Source: SIG603 sp044432645
Lineage (GTDB): Bacteria; Bacillota; Clostridia; Oscillospirales; Acutalibacteraceae
Assembly: GCA_044432645.1 (NCBI GenBank)
Contig: JAWXUM010000009.1
Span: forward strand, 1 to 64,000
DNA: 64,000 nucleotides
Reading direction: 5' to 3'
The position numbers and the translations under genes are program-made. Each line of letters opens with the position of its first letter. The first letter of the stretch is position 1. The notes beneath the pieces were generated by a model. That model was not told the origin of the DNA, did no database searches, and was given only the letters and a program-made list of their open reading frames with translations. This document shows positions 42,731-51,975 of this stretch, piece after piece.

Positions 42731-43636
42731 ATGAAACATTTATTAAAATTACTTGACTGGTCTAAGGAAGAAATCATCGATGTTTTAGACCTTGCTGACC
42801 AACTTAAATACGAACAAAAACACGGCATAGCTCACCCACATTTACAAGGCAAAACTTTAGGTATGATTTTTTCAAAAGCTTCAACAAGAACAAGAGTAAG
42901 CTTTGAAGTTGGTATGACACAACTTGGTGGTCACCCACTGTTTTTATCTGCTAACGATATGCAAATTGGTCGTGGTGAACCTGTTAAGGATACAGCAAGG
43001 GTTTTATCAAGATTTTTAGACGGAATTATGATTAGAACTTTCGAGCAAAAAGAGGTTGAAGACCTAGCTGAGTACGGCTCTATTCCTGTAATCAACGGCT
43101 TGACAGACTTCTGTCACCCTTGCCAAATTTTGGCCGACCTTTTAACAATACGTGAGTATAAAGGTAGTTTTGACGGACTTAAAATGTGCTTTATCGGTGA
43201 CGGTAACAACATGATGAACTCTTTAATAGTTGGATGTTTAAAAGTTGGCATGGAAGTTTCAGTAGCTTGCCCAGATGGTTACCACCCACCTAAGGAAATT
43301 ATTGATTTTGGTAACAGCTATGGCGAAAGCTTTACCATGACAGATAAACCACTTGTAGCTGCAAAGAACTGTGATGTTGTAATAACAGATGTTTGGACTT
43401 CTATGGGTCAAGAGGAAGAAACTGCAAAACGCAAGGCTGCTTTTGCTGGTTACTGTATTAACGACGAGATTATGGCACAAGCTAAAGATGATGCAATTGT
43501 TCTTCACTGCTTGCCAGCTCATAGAGAAGAAGAAATTACAGCAAAAGTTTTCGAGGCTAATGCAAATGTAATTTTTGACGAGGCTGAAAATAGACTTCAC
43601 GCACAAAAAGCTGTTTTAGTTCATTGTATGAAATAA
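42731..43636 (+). CDS. argF: Ornithine carbamoyltransferase
   Basis: Transfers the carbamoyl group to ornithine to give citrulline. 301 residues. Carbamoyl-phosphate loop SKASTRTRVSFE near residue 49-60, FCHPCQILADLLT near 127, and HCLPAHREEEI near 260. GAAGGA precedes the ATG. It lies 420 bp after argD, separated by the repeat cluster. carA/carB are not in this window. Confidence 0.96.
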   Translation: MKHLLKLLDWSKEEIIDVLDLADQLKYEQKHGIAHPHLQGKTLGMIFSKASTRTRVSFEVGMTQLGGHPLFLSANDMQIGRGEPVKDTARVLSRFLDGIMIRTFEQKEVEDLAEYGSIPVINGLTDFCHPCQILADLLTIREYKGSFDGLKMCFIGDGNNMMNSLIVGCLKVGMEVSVACPDGYHPPKEIIDFGNSYGESFTMTDKPLVAAKNCDVVITDVWTSMGQEEETAKRKAAFAGYCINDEIMAQAKDDAIVLHCLPAHREEEITAKVFEANANVIFDEAENRLHAQKAVLVHCMK

Positions 43637-43719
43637 AACTTAGTTTTCTATTGATTTTCATAATTTAATATGATATTATGAAAATGATAACAATTCTTAA
43701 ATTTGAAGGAGATTTTATT

Positions 43720-44367
43720 ATGAATATGTCAGCATTTTGGAATATGTCTTACGGCGTATATGTAGTTTCTACTATGGACGACCAACGCCCAGTTGGCTGT
43801 ATTGCTAACAGCTCTATGCAAATCACAGCAGAGCCTGCAACAATCGCAGTAAGTATTAACAAAAATAATTACTCACACGACTGTATTGTAAAAAACGGTA
43901 GTTTTTCACTTAGCATTTTGCCTGAAACTTGCGACCCTAAAGTTATAGGTACTTTTGGATTTATGTCTTCAAAAAACATGGATAAATTCGATACTACAGA
44001 ATATCAAATAATCAACGATTTACCTGTGCTTTCAAATTCATGTGGTCATTTTATTTGTAAAGTGATTAACACAATGGACTGCGACACTCACACTGTGTTT
44101 TTAGGAACAGTTGAGGATTGTGACGTTTTAGAAAGTGGCACAGCAATGACTTACGACTATTACCATAAAGTTGTAAAAGGTAAAGCTCCTAAAAATGCTC
44201 CAACTTATATCCCAGATGAGTTGCTGCCTGTTAGCGACGAAAAAGAAAGCTATGTATGTAGCGTTTGTTCTTACGAATACGACGGTGATATTCCGTTTGA
44301 AGACCTAGACGATGATTACGTTTGCCCAATTTGTGGCGAGCCAAAATCGATTTTTGTAAAAAAATAA
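43720..44367 (+). CDS. Flavin reductase-like protein fused to rubredoxin, paralog
   Basis: 215 residues with the same architecture as the gene at 14262-14921: an N-terminal FMN-binding domain (about 1-155, opening FWNMSYGVYVVSTMD) and a C-terminal rubredoxin with CSVCSYEYDG and CPICGEPKSIF. Note CSYEY where the paralog has the more usual CGYIY, a change at the residue after the second Cys. Likely role in NAD(P)H-dependent electron transfer for oxidative or nitrosative stress. The start is ATG 43720 behind AAGGAG; an in-frame ATG at 43678 has no such site. Confidence 0.9.
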   Translation: MNMSAFWNMSYGVYVVSTMDDQRPVGCIANSSMQITAEPATIAVSINKNNYSHDCIVKNGSFSLSILPETCDPKVIGTFGFMSSKNMDKFDTTEYQIINDLPVLSNSCGHFICKVINTMDCDTHTVFLGTVEDCDVLESGTAMTYDYYHKVVKGKAPKNAPTYIPDELLPVSDEKESYVCSVCSYEYDGDIPFEDLDDDYVCPICGEPKSIFVKK

Positions 44368-44381
44368 CAGAATAAAACTTA

Positions 44382-44675
44382 AGTGGAGAGCAATTTGCTC
44401 TCCACTCAGACTGTCAAAAAACCTATATTGTAAAAAAGTTGCACAAACATTGTAGGGGCGAGCTGTGCTCGTCCGTGAATAAAACAAAAAGTTTAGTCTT
44501 GTTTTGTGTAAAATAGAGAAATATTTTTATTAATTTTATAAAAGCACTAAATTAACATCTTGATTTCGGACGAGCACAGCTCGCCCCTACCATTTTTAAA
44601 ATATATTTTCGATATTTTACACAAATACAAAACCTTTTTCGACAAGCTGAGTGGAGAGCGATTTGCTCTCCACTT
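44382..44675. repeat. MITE-like element with nested inverted repeats
   Basis: Fills most of the 320-bp gap 44368-44687, which has no gene. The outer ends are two near-identical hairpins (44382-44406 and 44650-44675, arms AGTGGAGAGC/GCTCTCCACT). Inside each is a GTAGGGG-hairpin unit in opposite orientation (about 44454-44478 plus and 44568-44592 minus). Intermediate stretches also match as inverted copies (CACTCAGACTGTCAAAAA versus CACTCAGCTTGTCGAAAAA on the other strand), giving imperfect arms of about 100 bp. The right hairpin is followed by TTTT and could terminate transcription. Confidence 0.72.
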
Positions 44676-44687
44676 TTAGTTTGTCAA

Positions 44688-46154
44688 TTATTTGTTTTTT
44701 GCAATTTTATCGTAATAGAATATATGTTGAGGTTGGAAAGCATTTTCTTTATAACAAAAATCATCTTGACCTCTACCAGTAACAACATATTGTGTTGCGT
44801 CACATTTTTCACTGCTGTATTTTGTGAACCATGTATCTAAATCATTGCGCATAGATTTAATTTCGTCTTGATATTTTTCGTCGCTGTACAAATTAACATC
44901 TTCGTTAGGGTCGTTTTCAATGTCAAAATACAGATGATTATTAGAGATTAAGTCTATAATTAATTTTTTAGTTTTTGTTCTAATCATTCTAACTTGACCG
45001 TACTCGCTGCCTATAGCAATAGTTTTGTCGCCTAAATCTTCGCCTAAAAGTTCAGTGTAAAAACTTCTACCACCTTGTTTTTCGTTAAGTGTATAGTCGC
45101 AGTTGGCTACATCTAAAAGAGTTGGGAACAAGTCAAGGTGACTTCTTAATTTGTTGTTTACTGTTCCTTTTTGATTAATAAACGGAGCAGAAATTATAAA
45201 TGGAATTTTAACAGATGAGTCATACATGTTTTGAGGGTAAGTGCCGTTGCCTTTTCCCCAAATGCCGTGATGTCCCATGTTCATGCCGTTATCAGCTGTG
45301 AAAATAACGATAGTTTCATCAGCTTTGCCAGATTTTTCAAGTTCGTCCAAAATTCTACCAATATTTTCGTCCATAGCAGTAATTGCAGCGTAATAACCAG
45401 TTAGGTTTTCACGTCTATGCTCTACAGTGTCGCCAACTGGGCAAGAAGCAATTTGATTTTTGTGAACTGGTAAAAATGGAGTAGCATTAAATTCGCAGTT
45501 GTCATATAAAGATAAATACTCTTCTTTATGTTCTTCTCTATTCCAAGGGCTATGGGGTGCAGTGTAATGAACGCTTAAATAAAATGGTGTTTCATCTTGT
45601 GTAAATTCGTGCAAAAAGTCAATAGCTTTATTAGTTATAGCATCTGTTACATATTCAGTTGAATTTATAAAATGTCCATCTTCAAAAAAATCAGGATTGA
45701 AATAATTACAACCACCACCGAAAATAGTAAACCATTTTTCAAAGCCTTCTTTAGCTTGTGGAGTGTTACCCAAATGCCATTTTCCACTTAAAGCACAACG
45801 ATAACCGTTTTTTGCAAGTTCTGCTATATAAAGTGGGTGATTTTCAAGGTATTCAATAGGTTTATCAGCTTTTTTAAAATGTGGGTGATCACTCATGTAA
45901 GGATATTTTGAGGTATCAGCATTTCCCCCACTTAGCCAGTCTATAACTCCGTGGCAAGACGGAATTTCTCCAGTAGCAATTGATGCTCTAGCTGGTGAAC
46001 AAACAGGTGATGCGCAGAAAAAGTTTTCATAACGAACACCGTTTTGGGCAAGCTTGTCTAAATTTGGGGTTATAATGTCATTGTTGCCAGCACTTCCTAA
46101 AGCCCAAGCACCTTGGTCGTCGCTTAAAATAAAAATAATATTAGGTTTCTTCAT
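44688..46154 (-). CDS. Type I sulfatase (arylsulfatase family S1)
   Basis: 488 residues. N-terminal KKPNIIFILSDDQGAW carries the metal-binding Asp pair; the formylglycine site is in CSPARASIATG near residue 76, with Cys as the residue to be oxidised, so a radical-SAM maturase (anSME) is needed and is not in this window. FTADNGMNMGHHGIWGKG near 305 supplies further metal/sulfate ligands. No signal peptide is visible, so it probably acts in the cytosol on an imported sulfated sugar. Start ATG 46154 behind AGGAGGG; the longer open frame to 46238 lacks a site. Confidence 0.9.
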   Translation of the reverse strand: MKKPNIIFILSDDQGAWALGSAGNNDIITPNLDKLAQNGVRYENFFCASPVCSPARASIATGEIPSCHGVIDWLSGGNADTSKYPYMSDHPHFKKADKPIEYLENHPLYIAELAKNGYRCALSGKWHLGNTPQAKEGFEKWFTIFGGGCNYFNPDFFEDGHFINSTEYVTDAITNKAIDFLHEFTQDETPFYLSVHYTAPHSPWNREEHKEEYLSLYDNCEFNATPFLPVHKNQIASCPVGDTVEHRRENLTGYYAAITAMDENIGRILDELEKSGKADETIVIFTADNGMNMGHHGIWGKGNGTYPQNMYDSSVKIPFIISAPFINQKGTVNNKLRSHLDLFPTLLDVANCDYTLNEKQGGRSFYTELLGEDLGDKTIAIGSEYGQVRMIRTKTKKLIIDLISNNHLYFDIENDPNEDVNLYSDEKYQDEIKSMRNDLDTWFTKYSSEKCDATQYVVTGRGQDDFCYKENAFQPQHIFYYDKIAKNK

Positions 46155-46223
46155 AAAAAGCCCTCCTCGTAATAGTAATAAATTAATTATAGCACAATTA
46201 ACTGAAAATACAATTAAATTTTT

Positions 46224-46273
46224 TAAAAAAACAAACACACTGTAACAAAATTTACATTTGTCACGGTGTGTTT
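46224..46273 (-). terminator. Terminator between the SGNH-like gene and the sulfatase gene
   Basis: AAACACAC (46233-46240) pairs with GTGTGTTT (46266-46273), extended by an imperfect inner stem; on the minus strand it is followed by TTTGTTTTTTT. It ends the two-gene unit 46283-47198, so the sulfatase probably has its own promoter in 46155-46225. Confidence 0.75.
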
Positions 46274-46282
46274 ACTTTTTCA

Positions 46283-46906
46283 TTAATACCAATTTTGTGC
46301 CATGTTTATAATATCGCCAAAACCCATCATACGGTTTCTGAAAAATCTTTTAAGGTCAACCAATATTGCAACATAAGCATTAGGTAAAAACACATTATCT
46401 TCGGTTATAAATTTATTATCTACTTTATTTTCTGTATTTAGCAAATGATAACTAAAATCAATGTATTCTATATTTGTTGCTTGCATTTGAAGCTGTAATT
46501 TTTGGTTAACAAGTTGATATTTGTCGTCGGTAGGCATAATTCCCATAATATAAAGTTTAGCGTTTGGAAGTTTTTTTCTAATGTCACAAACTATATCGCT
46601 ATACTGACTTATAAAACCTTTAACAGAAAAATCAGCGTCTTTAATGTCCTCTTCCCCAATGCTTAAAATAATTTTAGATGGGTTAATGTCATAAACACAA
46701 ACGTCAAGTATGTCTTTTAATTCGTTTAATTTTAAACCTTTAATCCCACGGTTATAAATTATGTCTGCTAGCTGAAAGTTAACTTCTAATTCGTTAATAG
46801 GAAAGTCATGAATAAATGTTGAACCAACAAAAAGAATATTATTTGCTTGAGTGTACTCGTTTAATCCACGAAACCAATTAACTTGTTCTATTAGTTCATT
46901 TTTCAT
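46283..46906 (-). CDS. SGNH/GDSL-hydrolase-like protein, probably catalytically degenerate
   Basis: 207 residues. The order of SGNH blocks can be followed: NILFVGSTFIHDF (block I, Ser in GST), YNRGIKG (block II Gly), ILSIGEEDI (block III, where Asn is replaced by Glu), and EDNVFLPNAYV (block V, where the usual DxxH has Phe in place of His). This suggests a fold retained without the full triad, perhaps a binding protein, or an enzyme with shifted residues. No signal peptide. AAAGGA precedes the ATG, which begins 2 bp after the stop of the PQ-loop gene: tightly coupled. Confidence 0.6.
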   Translation of the reverse strand: MKNELIEQVNWFRGLNEYTQANNILFVGSTFIHDFPINELEVNFQLADIIYNRGIKGLKLNELKDILDVCVYDINPSKIILSIGEEDIKDADFSVKGFISQYSDIVCDIRKKLPNAKLYIMGIMPTDDKYQLVNQKLQLQMQATNIEYIDFSYHLLNTENKVDNKFITEDNVFLPNAYVAILVDLKRFFRNRMMGFGDIINMAQNWY

Positions 46907-46907
46907 A

Positions 46908-47198
46908 TTAGTTTAGTCCTTTCTCCAATAGGGGTTTGCTGTATTTGTATTTGTTGTTAAGGCTAATTGCTAAATCTAAAAGTACAAAACACACATTAAT
47001 AATGTAGAACACAAAGACATAATTAATTTGGTCTGTACAAATTTTACCAGTTATACCAAAAAAATAACCAATTAAAATTATTACACTAAAAAGTAGACTT
47101 TTGCCCTCTGCTGATTTAGACTTAAAAGATTTGTATGCGTTAATTGGCCAAGAAAAACCAAATGCACATACCATTAATGCTTCACAAATATTTGCCAT
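46908..47198 (-). CDS. Small three-helix membrane protein, PQ-loop/SemiSWEET-like
   Basis: 96 residues with three hydrophobic segments (about 5-20, 35-53, 60-80). SWPINAYKSFKSKSAEGKSL after the first segment fits the PQ-loop pattern of SemiSWEET-type sugar transporters, which work as homodimers of three-helix units; the substrate is unknown. First gene of a unit with the SGNH-like protein. GAAGGAG precedes the ATG. Divergent from the LysR gene 113 bp away, which is a common arrangement for LysR-controlled genes. Confidence 0.65.
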   Translation of the reverse strand: MANICEALMVCAFGFSWPINAYKSFKSKSAEGKSLLFSVIILIGYFFGITGKICTDQINYVFVFYIINVCFVLLDLAISLNNKYKYSKPLLEKGLN

Positions 47199-47310
47199 GT
47201 TGTTTTCTCCTTCATTTTCAAACTTTAGTTACATTATACACTTGATTATTAATAAAGTATAATATATAATTATTACAATAATCATAATATAAACGTTATA
47301 AGGAGCAAGC

Positions 47311-48174
47311 ATGGAGTTTCAACAATTACATTATTTTTTAGTAGTCGCAAAATATCAACACATGACAAAAGCCTCAGAAATTTTGCACATAGCACAGCCA
47401 GCACTTAGCCAGTGTATAAAAAGACTAGAAGACGAACTAGGGGTTAAACTATTTGACAGAGTAGGCAGAAAAATAGAACTTAACGAATATGGAAAACTGT
47501 TACAACAACGTGTTAGGCCAATAATGGCAGCTTTAGATGCAATACCAGCTGAAATTGAGTCTAGAAGTTCGACTTATAAAAACCCAGTTAGAATAAATAT
47601 TGAGGCTGGTTCTGCTATAATGTCAAAAATTTTAATAGATTTTCAGCAAACACACCCAGAAATAAGCTTCCAGTTAATGCAAAATGTTCACGAAGCTGAT
47701 TGCGATATTTCAATTTCGACAATAGGTTTTGAAGAACACTCAAAAATAAGCGATACCGTGTACAGCGAACAAATTTTTTTAGCTGTACCACTATCTTCTA
47801 AATTCGCAAATAGAACATCAGTTATTTTAGATGAATTAGTGCAGGAAAATTTTATATTCTTAGCTGGCTCGGTTAGGTTTAGAACAACTTGCAATAGACT
47901 TTGCGACAGCGTTGGTTTTTTGCCTAAAATAGTATTTGAAAGCGACAGCCCTCATATGGTTAGGGAGCTAATTGAGGCAGGACTTGGAATTGGATTTTGG
48001 CCTGCTCATTCGTGGGGTGAATTTACAAGCGACAAAGCGCTTCTTGTGCCAATTGGCAGTCCACTTTGCATGCGTAAATTAGTGCTTCATATAAGTCATC
48101 ATGCTCAGGATTCGTATGCTTGCAATAAATTTTATGATTTTGCAGCAAGTAAGCTAAAAAATTTGTTAAATTAA
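47311..48174 (+). CDS. LysR-family transcriptional regulator
   Basis: 287 residues. N-terminal winged helix-turn-helix (about 1-60): MEFQQLHYFLVVAKYQHMTKA and AQPALSQCIKRLEDELGVKLFDR, then an effector-binding domain of the periplasmic-binding type (about 90-285). AAGGAG precedes the ATG. It is divergent from the PQ-loop/SGNH pair and upstream of the GH2 operon on its own strand, so it could control either. The effector is unknown. Confidence 0.93.
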   Translation: MEFQQLHYFLVVAKYQHMTKASEILHIAQPALSQCIKRLEDELGVKLFDRVGRKIELNEYGKLLQQRVRPIMAALDAIPAEIESRSSTYKNPVRINIEAGSAIMSKILIDFQQTHPEISFQLMQNVHEADCDISISTIGFEEHSKISDTVYSEQIFLAVPLSSKFANRTSVILDELVQENFIFLAGSVRFRTTCNRLCDSVGFLPKIVFESDSPHMVRELIEAGLGIGFWPAHSWGEFTSDKALLVPIGSPLCMRKLVLHISHHAQDSYACNKFYDFAASKLKNLLN

Positions 48175-48188
48175 ATAATAATTTCAAT

Positions 48189-48234
48189 AAATTTGCATAT
48201 AAATATAGCAAATTTAGAAGAATAATTGTATAAT
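48189..48234 (+). promoter_or_regulatory. Candidate promoter/operator of the GH2-GPH-GH36 operon
   Basis: Inverted repeat AAATTTGC (48189-48196), 11-nt spacer, GCAAATTT (48208-48215), followed by a perfect -10 TATAAT (48229-48234). The expected -35 position (48206-48211, TAGCAA) is poor and overlaps the repeat, which would suit an activator-dependent promoter. Based on symmetry and position only. Confidence 0.4.
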
Positions 48235-48262
48235 TAAATAAAATCGAATTTGCGAGGTTAAA

Positions 48263-50611
48263 ATGCAACAAAAAATATATATTAATGACAACTGGGATTT
48301 CCACAAAATTTCAGACAATAAAATTGTAAAAGTACGCTTGCCTCACAGCAATATAGAAACTCCTCTTAATTATTTTAGTGAGGAAGATTATCAGTTCATA
48401 AGTGTGTACAGCAGAAAACTGTTCGCAGAAAACTCCTGGAGTAATAAAAAAGTTTTATTAACCTTTGAGGCTGTAGCACATGTGGCTAAAATTTATTTAA
48501 ACGACAAATTAATCTTTACTCATAAAGGAGGATACACAGCTTTTACCGTCGATTTAACCGAGCATTTAAATTTTGGGTCTGACAATAAATTAAGTGTAGA
48601 AGTTGACAGTCGTGAATGCGTTAACGTTCCACCTTTTGGAAATGTTATCGACTATTTAACTTACGGTGGAATTTATAGAGAAGTTTACTTAGAAATTAAA
48701 AACTCTAGCTATATAAATGACGTTTTTGTTAAAACAGATGATGAGTATGTGATAGCTGAAATAGACACCCAAAATCATAATTCCAAAATGCATGTTAAAA
48801 CATTTTTGCGAAAAAAAGATACAGAAAACTGGGAATTTTTAGAATGTGAAAAGTTAAATAAGAATAAACTCATAATTAAATCATCTTGTAAAATGGAAAA
48901 ATGGGATATACAAAATCCTGTTCTTTATGAGTATAAAACTGTTCTGGAAAATGACAATCAAATAATTGACGAGAAAATAGTGACATTTGGACACAGAAAA
49001 TGTGAGTTTAAAAAAGACGGATTTTTCTTAAACGGCAAAAAAATAAAGCTAGTAGGTGTTAATCGTCATCAATCCTATGCTTATGTGGGTTACGCAATGC
49101 CTAAAAGACCGCAACAGCTTGATGCTGATATATTAAAAAATGAGCTTTGCCTTAACGCTGTTAGAACTTCACACTACCCACAGTCGCAACATTTTATACA
49201 AAGATGTGACGAAATTGGTTTATTGGTTTTTACTGAAATTCCTGGCTGGCAATATATTGGCGATGATGATTGGAAAGAAATAGCAGTTCAAAACGCAAAA
49301 GAAATGGTTTTACAATACCGAAATCATCCGTCGATTATTTTATGGGGTGCAAGAATTAACGAGTCAGCTGACGACAATGAATTTTACACTAAAACTAATG
49401 ATATAATCCATAGTCTTGATAGCACTAGACAAACTGGTGGCGTTCGCTGTATAAAAAATAGTAGTCTTTTGGAAGATGTTTACACATATAACGATTTTTC
49501 TCATACTGGAAAAAACAGTGGGCTAGAACCTAAAAACAAGGTGACAAGTGACAACAAAAAGCCTTATTTAGTAAGCGAATACGGTGGTCATATGTTTCCA
49601 ACTAAAGCTTTCGACAACGAAACTCACAGGCTAAAACATGCGTTAAGGCATGCAAATGTGCTTAACTCTATGCATAAACACGAGGACATTGCAGGCAGTT
49701 TTGCGTGGTGCATGTTCGATTATAATACGCATAAGGATTTTGGCAGTGGCGATAGAATTTGTTATCACGGTGTTATGGATATGTTCAGAAATCCAAAGCT
49801 TGCATCAAGTGTTTACGCAAGCCAATCAGAGGAAAAAACTGTTTTAAAAATAAGTTCTAGCATGGATATTGGCGAGTACCCAGCTTGTAATTTAGGTGAT
49901 GTTTATGCTTTTACGAATGCTGATTACGTTAAGCTTTACAAAAATGATGATTTTGTAAAAGATTTCCACCCTGATACTGACAAGTTTTCATCTTTGCCAC
50001 ATGCTCCAATTTTGATAGATGATTTTGTGGGTCAACTTATGGAAATAAAGGAAGACTATTCTCACGAAAAATCTGAACTTATAAAATCAATTTTGAAAGC
50101 AGTAGCTAAATATGGGCAAAATAATCTTCCTTTAAAATATAAACTTAAAATGCTAAAAGCTATGTTTTTTCACAAACTTACCATAGCTGACGGCACAAGG
50201 CTTTTTTCTAACTACATTGCAAATTGGGGTGGAAAAGCTACGACTTATCGCTTTGAAGCGATTAAAAATGGCAAAATCGTGAAAATTGTCGAAAAAACTG
50301 CATGCCAAAAAGCAAAGCTTGTAGCTATAAGCGACACATTAACTTTGTGCGAAGAAAATTCGTATGATGTGGCAAGTATAAGAATAAAGGTTACAAACGA
50401 AAAATGCGAAATTTTACCTTATTATCAAGGGGTTGTATCCTTTGAATGCTCTGGAAATATTGAAATTATAGGCACAAAACACGCCTCTTTAATTGGTGGA
50501 AATGTTGGAACTTATGTGAAAACCACTGGTGAAGCTGGCAAAGCACAGTTGAAAATTACAAGTTTTGGACTTGAAGATATTGTATTAGATTTTGAAATTA
50601 TAAAAATTTAG
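48263..50611 (+). CDS. Glycoside hydrolase family 2 protein (beta-galactosidase-like)
   Basis: 782 residues, no signal peptide, so cytosolic. GH2 layout: jelly-roll sugar-binding domain (about 1-165), Ig-like domain, TIM barrel (about 255-525) with GVNRHQSYAY, AVRTSHYPQSQHF, the acid/base Glu in LWGARINES near 369 and the nucleophile region PYLVSEYGGHMF near 437, then C-terminal beta domains. Beta-galactosidase, glucuronidase or mannosidase specificity is not fixed by these motifs; the neighbouring GH36 alpha-galactosidase and GPH transporter suggest a galactose-containing oligosaccharide. The transporter gene starts 12 bp later. Confidence 0.88.
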   Translation: MQQKIYINDNWDFHKISDNKIVKVRLPHSNIETPLNYFSEEDYQFISVYSRKLFAENSWSNKKVLLTFEAVAHVAKIYLNDKLIFTHKGGYTAFTVDLTEHLNFGSDNKLSVEVDSRECVNVPPFGNVIDYLTYGGIYREVYLEIKNSSYINDVFVKTDDEYVIAEIDTQNHNSKMHVKTFLRKKDTENWEFLECEKLNKNKLIIKSSCKMEKWDIQNPVLYEYKTVLENDNQIIDEKIVTFGHRKCEFKKDGFFLNGKKIKLVGVNRHQSYAYVGYAMPKRPQQLDADILKNELCLNAVRTSHYPQSQHFIQRCDEIGLLVFTEIPGWQYIGDDDWKEIAVQNAKEMVLQYRNHPSIILWGARINESADDNEFYTKTNDIIHSLDSTRQTGGVRCIKNSSLLEDVYTYNDFSHTGKNSGLEPKNKVTSDNKKPYLVSEYGGHMFPTKAFDNETHRLKHALRHANVLNSMHKHEDIAGSFAWCMFDYNTHKDFGSGDRICYHGVMDMFRNPKLASSVYASQSEEKTVLKISSSMDIGEYPACNLGDVYAFTNADYVKLYKNDDFVKDFHPDTDKFSSLPHAPILIDDFVGQLMEIKEDYSHEKSELIKSILKAVAKYGQNNLPLKYKLKMLKAMFFHKLTIADGTRLFSNYIANWGGKATTYRFEAIKNGKIVKIVEKTACQKAKLVAISDTLTLCEENSYDVASIRIKVTNEKCEILPYYQGVVSFECSGNIEIIGTKHASLIGGNVGTYVKTTGEAGKAQLKITSFGLEDIVLDFEIIKI

Positions 50612-50623
50612 GGAGATTTTAAC

Positions 50624-51973
50624 ATGTTAAACACGACAAAAATTAAAGTAGGTTTTGGTATAGGTGCTGTGGGAAAAGACATGGTTTACGCTTTGGTAGC
50701 GGGATTTTTGATGTATTATTACAACACCGTTTTAGGAGTAAGTTCCACTTTTATAGGGGTCCTTTTTATGGCAGTGCGTGTATTTGATGCATTTAACGAC
50801 CCAATGATGGGTGTTGCCGTTGGTAAAACAAAGACAAAACTGGGCAAATTTAGGCCATGGCTTATTGTAGGTACTGCAACTAACGCAGTTGTTTTGTACA
50901 TATTATTTGCAGTTCCTGAAACAATACAGGGCAACAATTTGCTTGTGTATTTATCAGCAGTCTACTTGGTTTGGAGCGTAACTTATACTTTTATGGACAT
51001 TCCATTTTGGTCAATGATACCAGCAATTACAAACCACGGCAAAGAGCGTGAGAGTTTATCGGTTGTAGCAAGGGCATGTGCTGGGGTAGGCTATGCACTT
51101 CCAACAGCTGTAGCAATGACTTTTGTAGGTGTTTTAGGCGCTGGTGATGAAAGACAAGGGTTTCGTTTGTTTGCACTAGCAATTGCTATTATCTTTATAA
51201 TTAGCATAGCAGTTACAGTTGTAACAGTTAAAGAGAAAGAAACTCCAAACGTAAAATCGCCAACAGTTAAACAAATGCTAACAGCTTTAATTCAAAACGA
51301 CCAAGCTTTATCTATAGTAGTAACAATTGTTATTTTTAACGCTTCACTTTATTTAACTCAAAATTTAGCGTTATACTTTTTTGAATACGACATAGGCAAT
51401 GTTGAACTTTACGGAGTTTTCGCTACCGTTGGTGGCGTGACACAAATTTTATCCATGACAAGTTTAGCACCTTTGAGAAAAAAATTTGAAGCAAATACAA
51501 TCTTTGTAGGCTCTATTGTTACAACAATTGTTGGCTACTCACTTTTATTTATTTTAGGAACACTTCATATTAAAAACATTGTAATGCTTGCCATAGCAGC
51601 TAGTATTATTTTTGCTGGCTTTGGCATGGCAACTGTTTTAACTACAATTTTCTTAGCCGATACAGTTGATTATGGTCAGTGGAAAAACGGACAAAGAAAC
51701 GAAAGTGTTGTGTTTTCACTTCAAACTTTTGTGGTGAAATTAGCATCTGCTATCTCTGTTTTCATAGCTGGTGTTGGTCTGGATTTAATTAAACTTGACG
51801 TTAACAGTGAAGTCCAATCAAGTGCTACTTTATTTGGCATGAGGGTTATGATGAGCATTATTCCAATTATGGGTCTTGTCATTGCTATATATGTTTTTAG
51901 AAAAAAATATAAATTAAACGACGAAAAACTAAAAGAAATCACAAAAGAATTAAAGGAAAGAAAACAGGATTAA
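50624..51973 (+). CDS. Glycoside-pentoside-hexuronide (GPH) cation symporter
   Basis: 449 residues, about 12 membrane segments. GIGAVGKDMVYALVAGFLMYY at the start, FDAFNDPMMGVAVGKTKTKLG near 58-78 and the central DTVDYGQWKNGQR near 340 are GPH (MelB-like) signatures, the first Asp-rich stretch being in the cation-site region. Imports oligosaccharides with Na+ or H+. Middle gene of GH2-GPH-GH36; GGGAG precedes the ATG, and the GH36 start follows 2 bp after its stop. Confidence 0.92.
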   Translation: MLNTTKIKVGFGIGAVGKDMVYALVAGFLMYYYNTVLGVSSTFIGVLFMAVRVFDAFNDPMMGVAVGKTKTKLGKFRPWLIVGTATNAVVLYILFAVPETIQGNNLLVYLSAVYLVWSVTYTFMDIPFWSMIPAITNHGKERESLSVVARACAGVGYALPTAVAMTFVGVLGAGDERQGFRLFALAIAIIFIISIAVTVVTVKEKETPNVKSPTVKQMLTALIQNDQALSIVVTIVIFNASLYLTQNLALYFFEYDIGNVELYGVFATVGGVTQILSMTSLAPLRKKFEANTIFVGSIVTTIVGYSLLFILGTLHIKNIVMLAIAASIIFAGFGMATVLTTIFLADTVDYGQWKNGQRNESVVFSLQTFVVKLASAISVFIAGVGLDLIKLDVNSEVQSSATLFGMRVMMSIIPIMGLVIAIYVFRKKYKLNDEKLKEITKELKERKQD

Positions 51974-51975
51974 TT

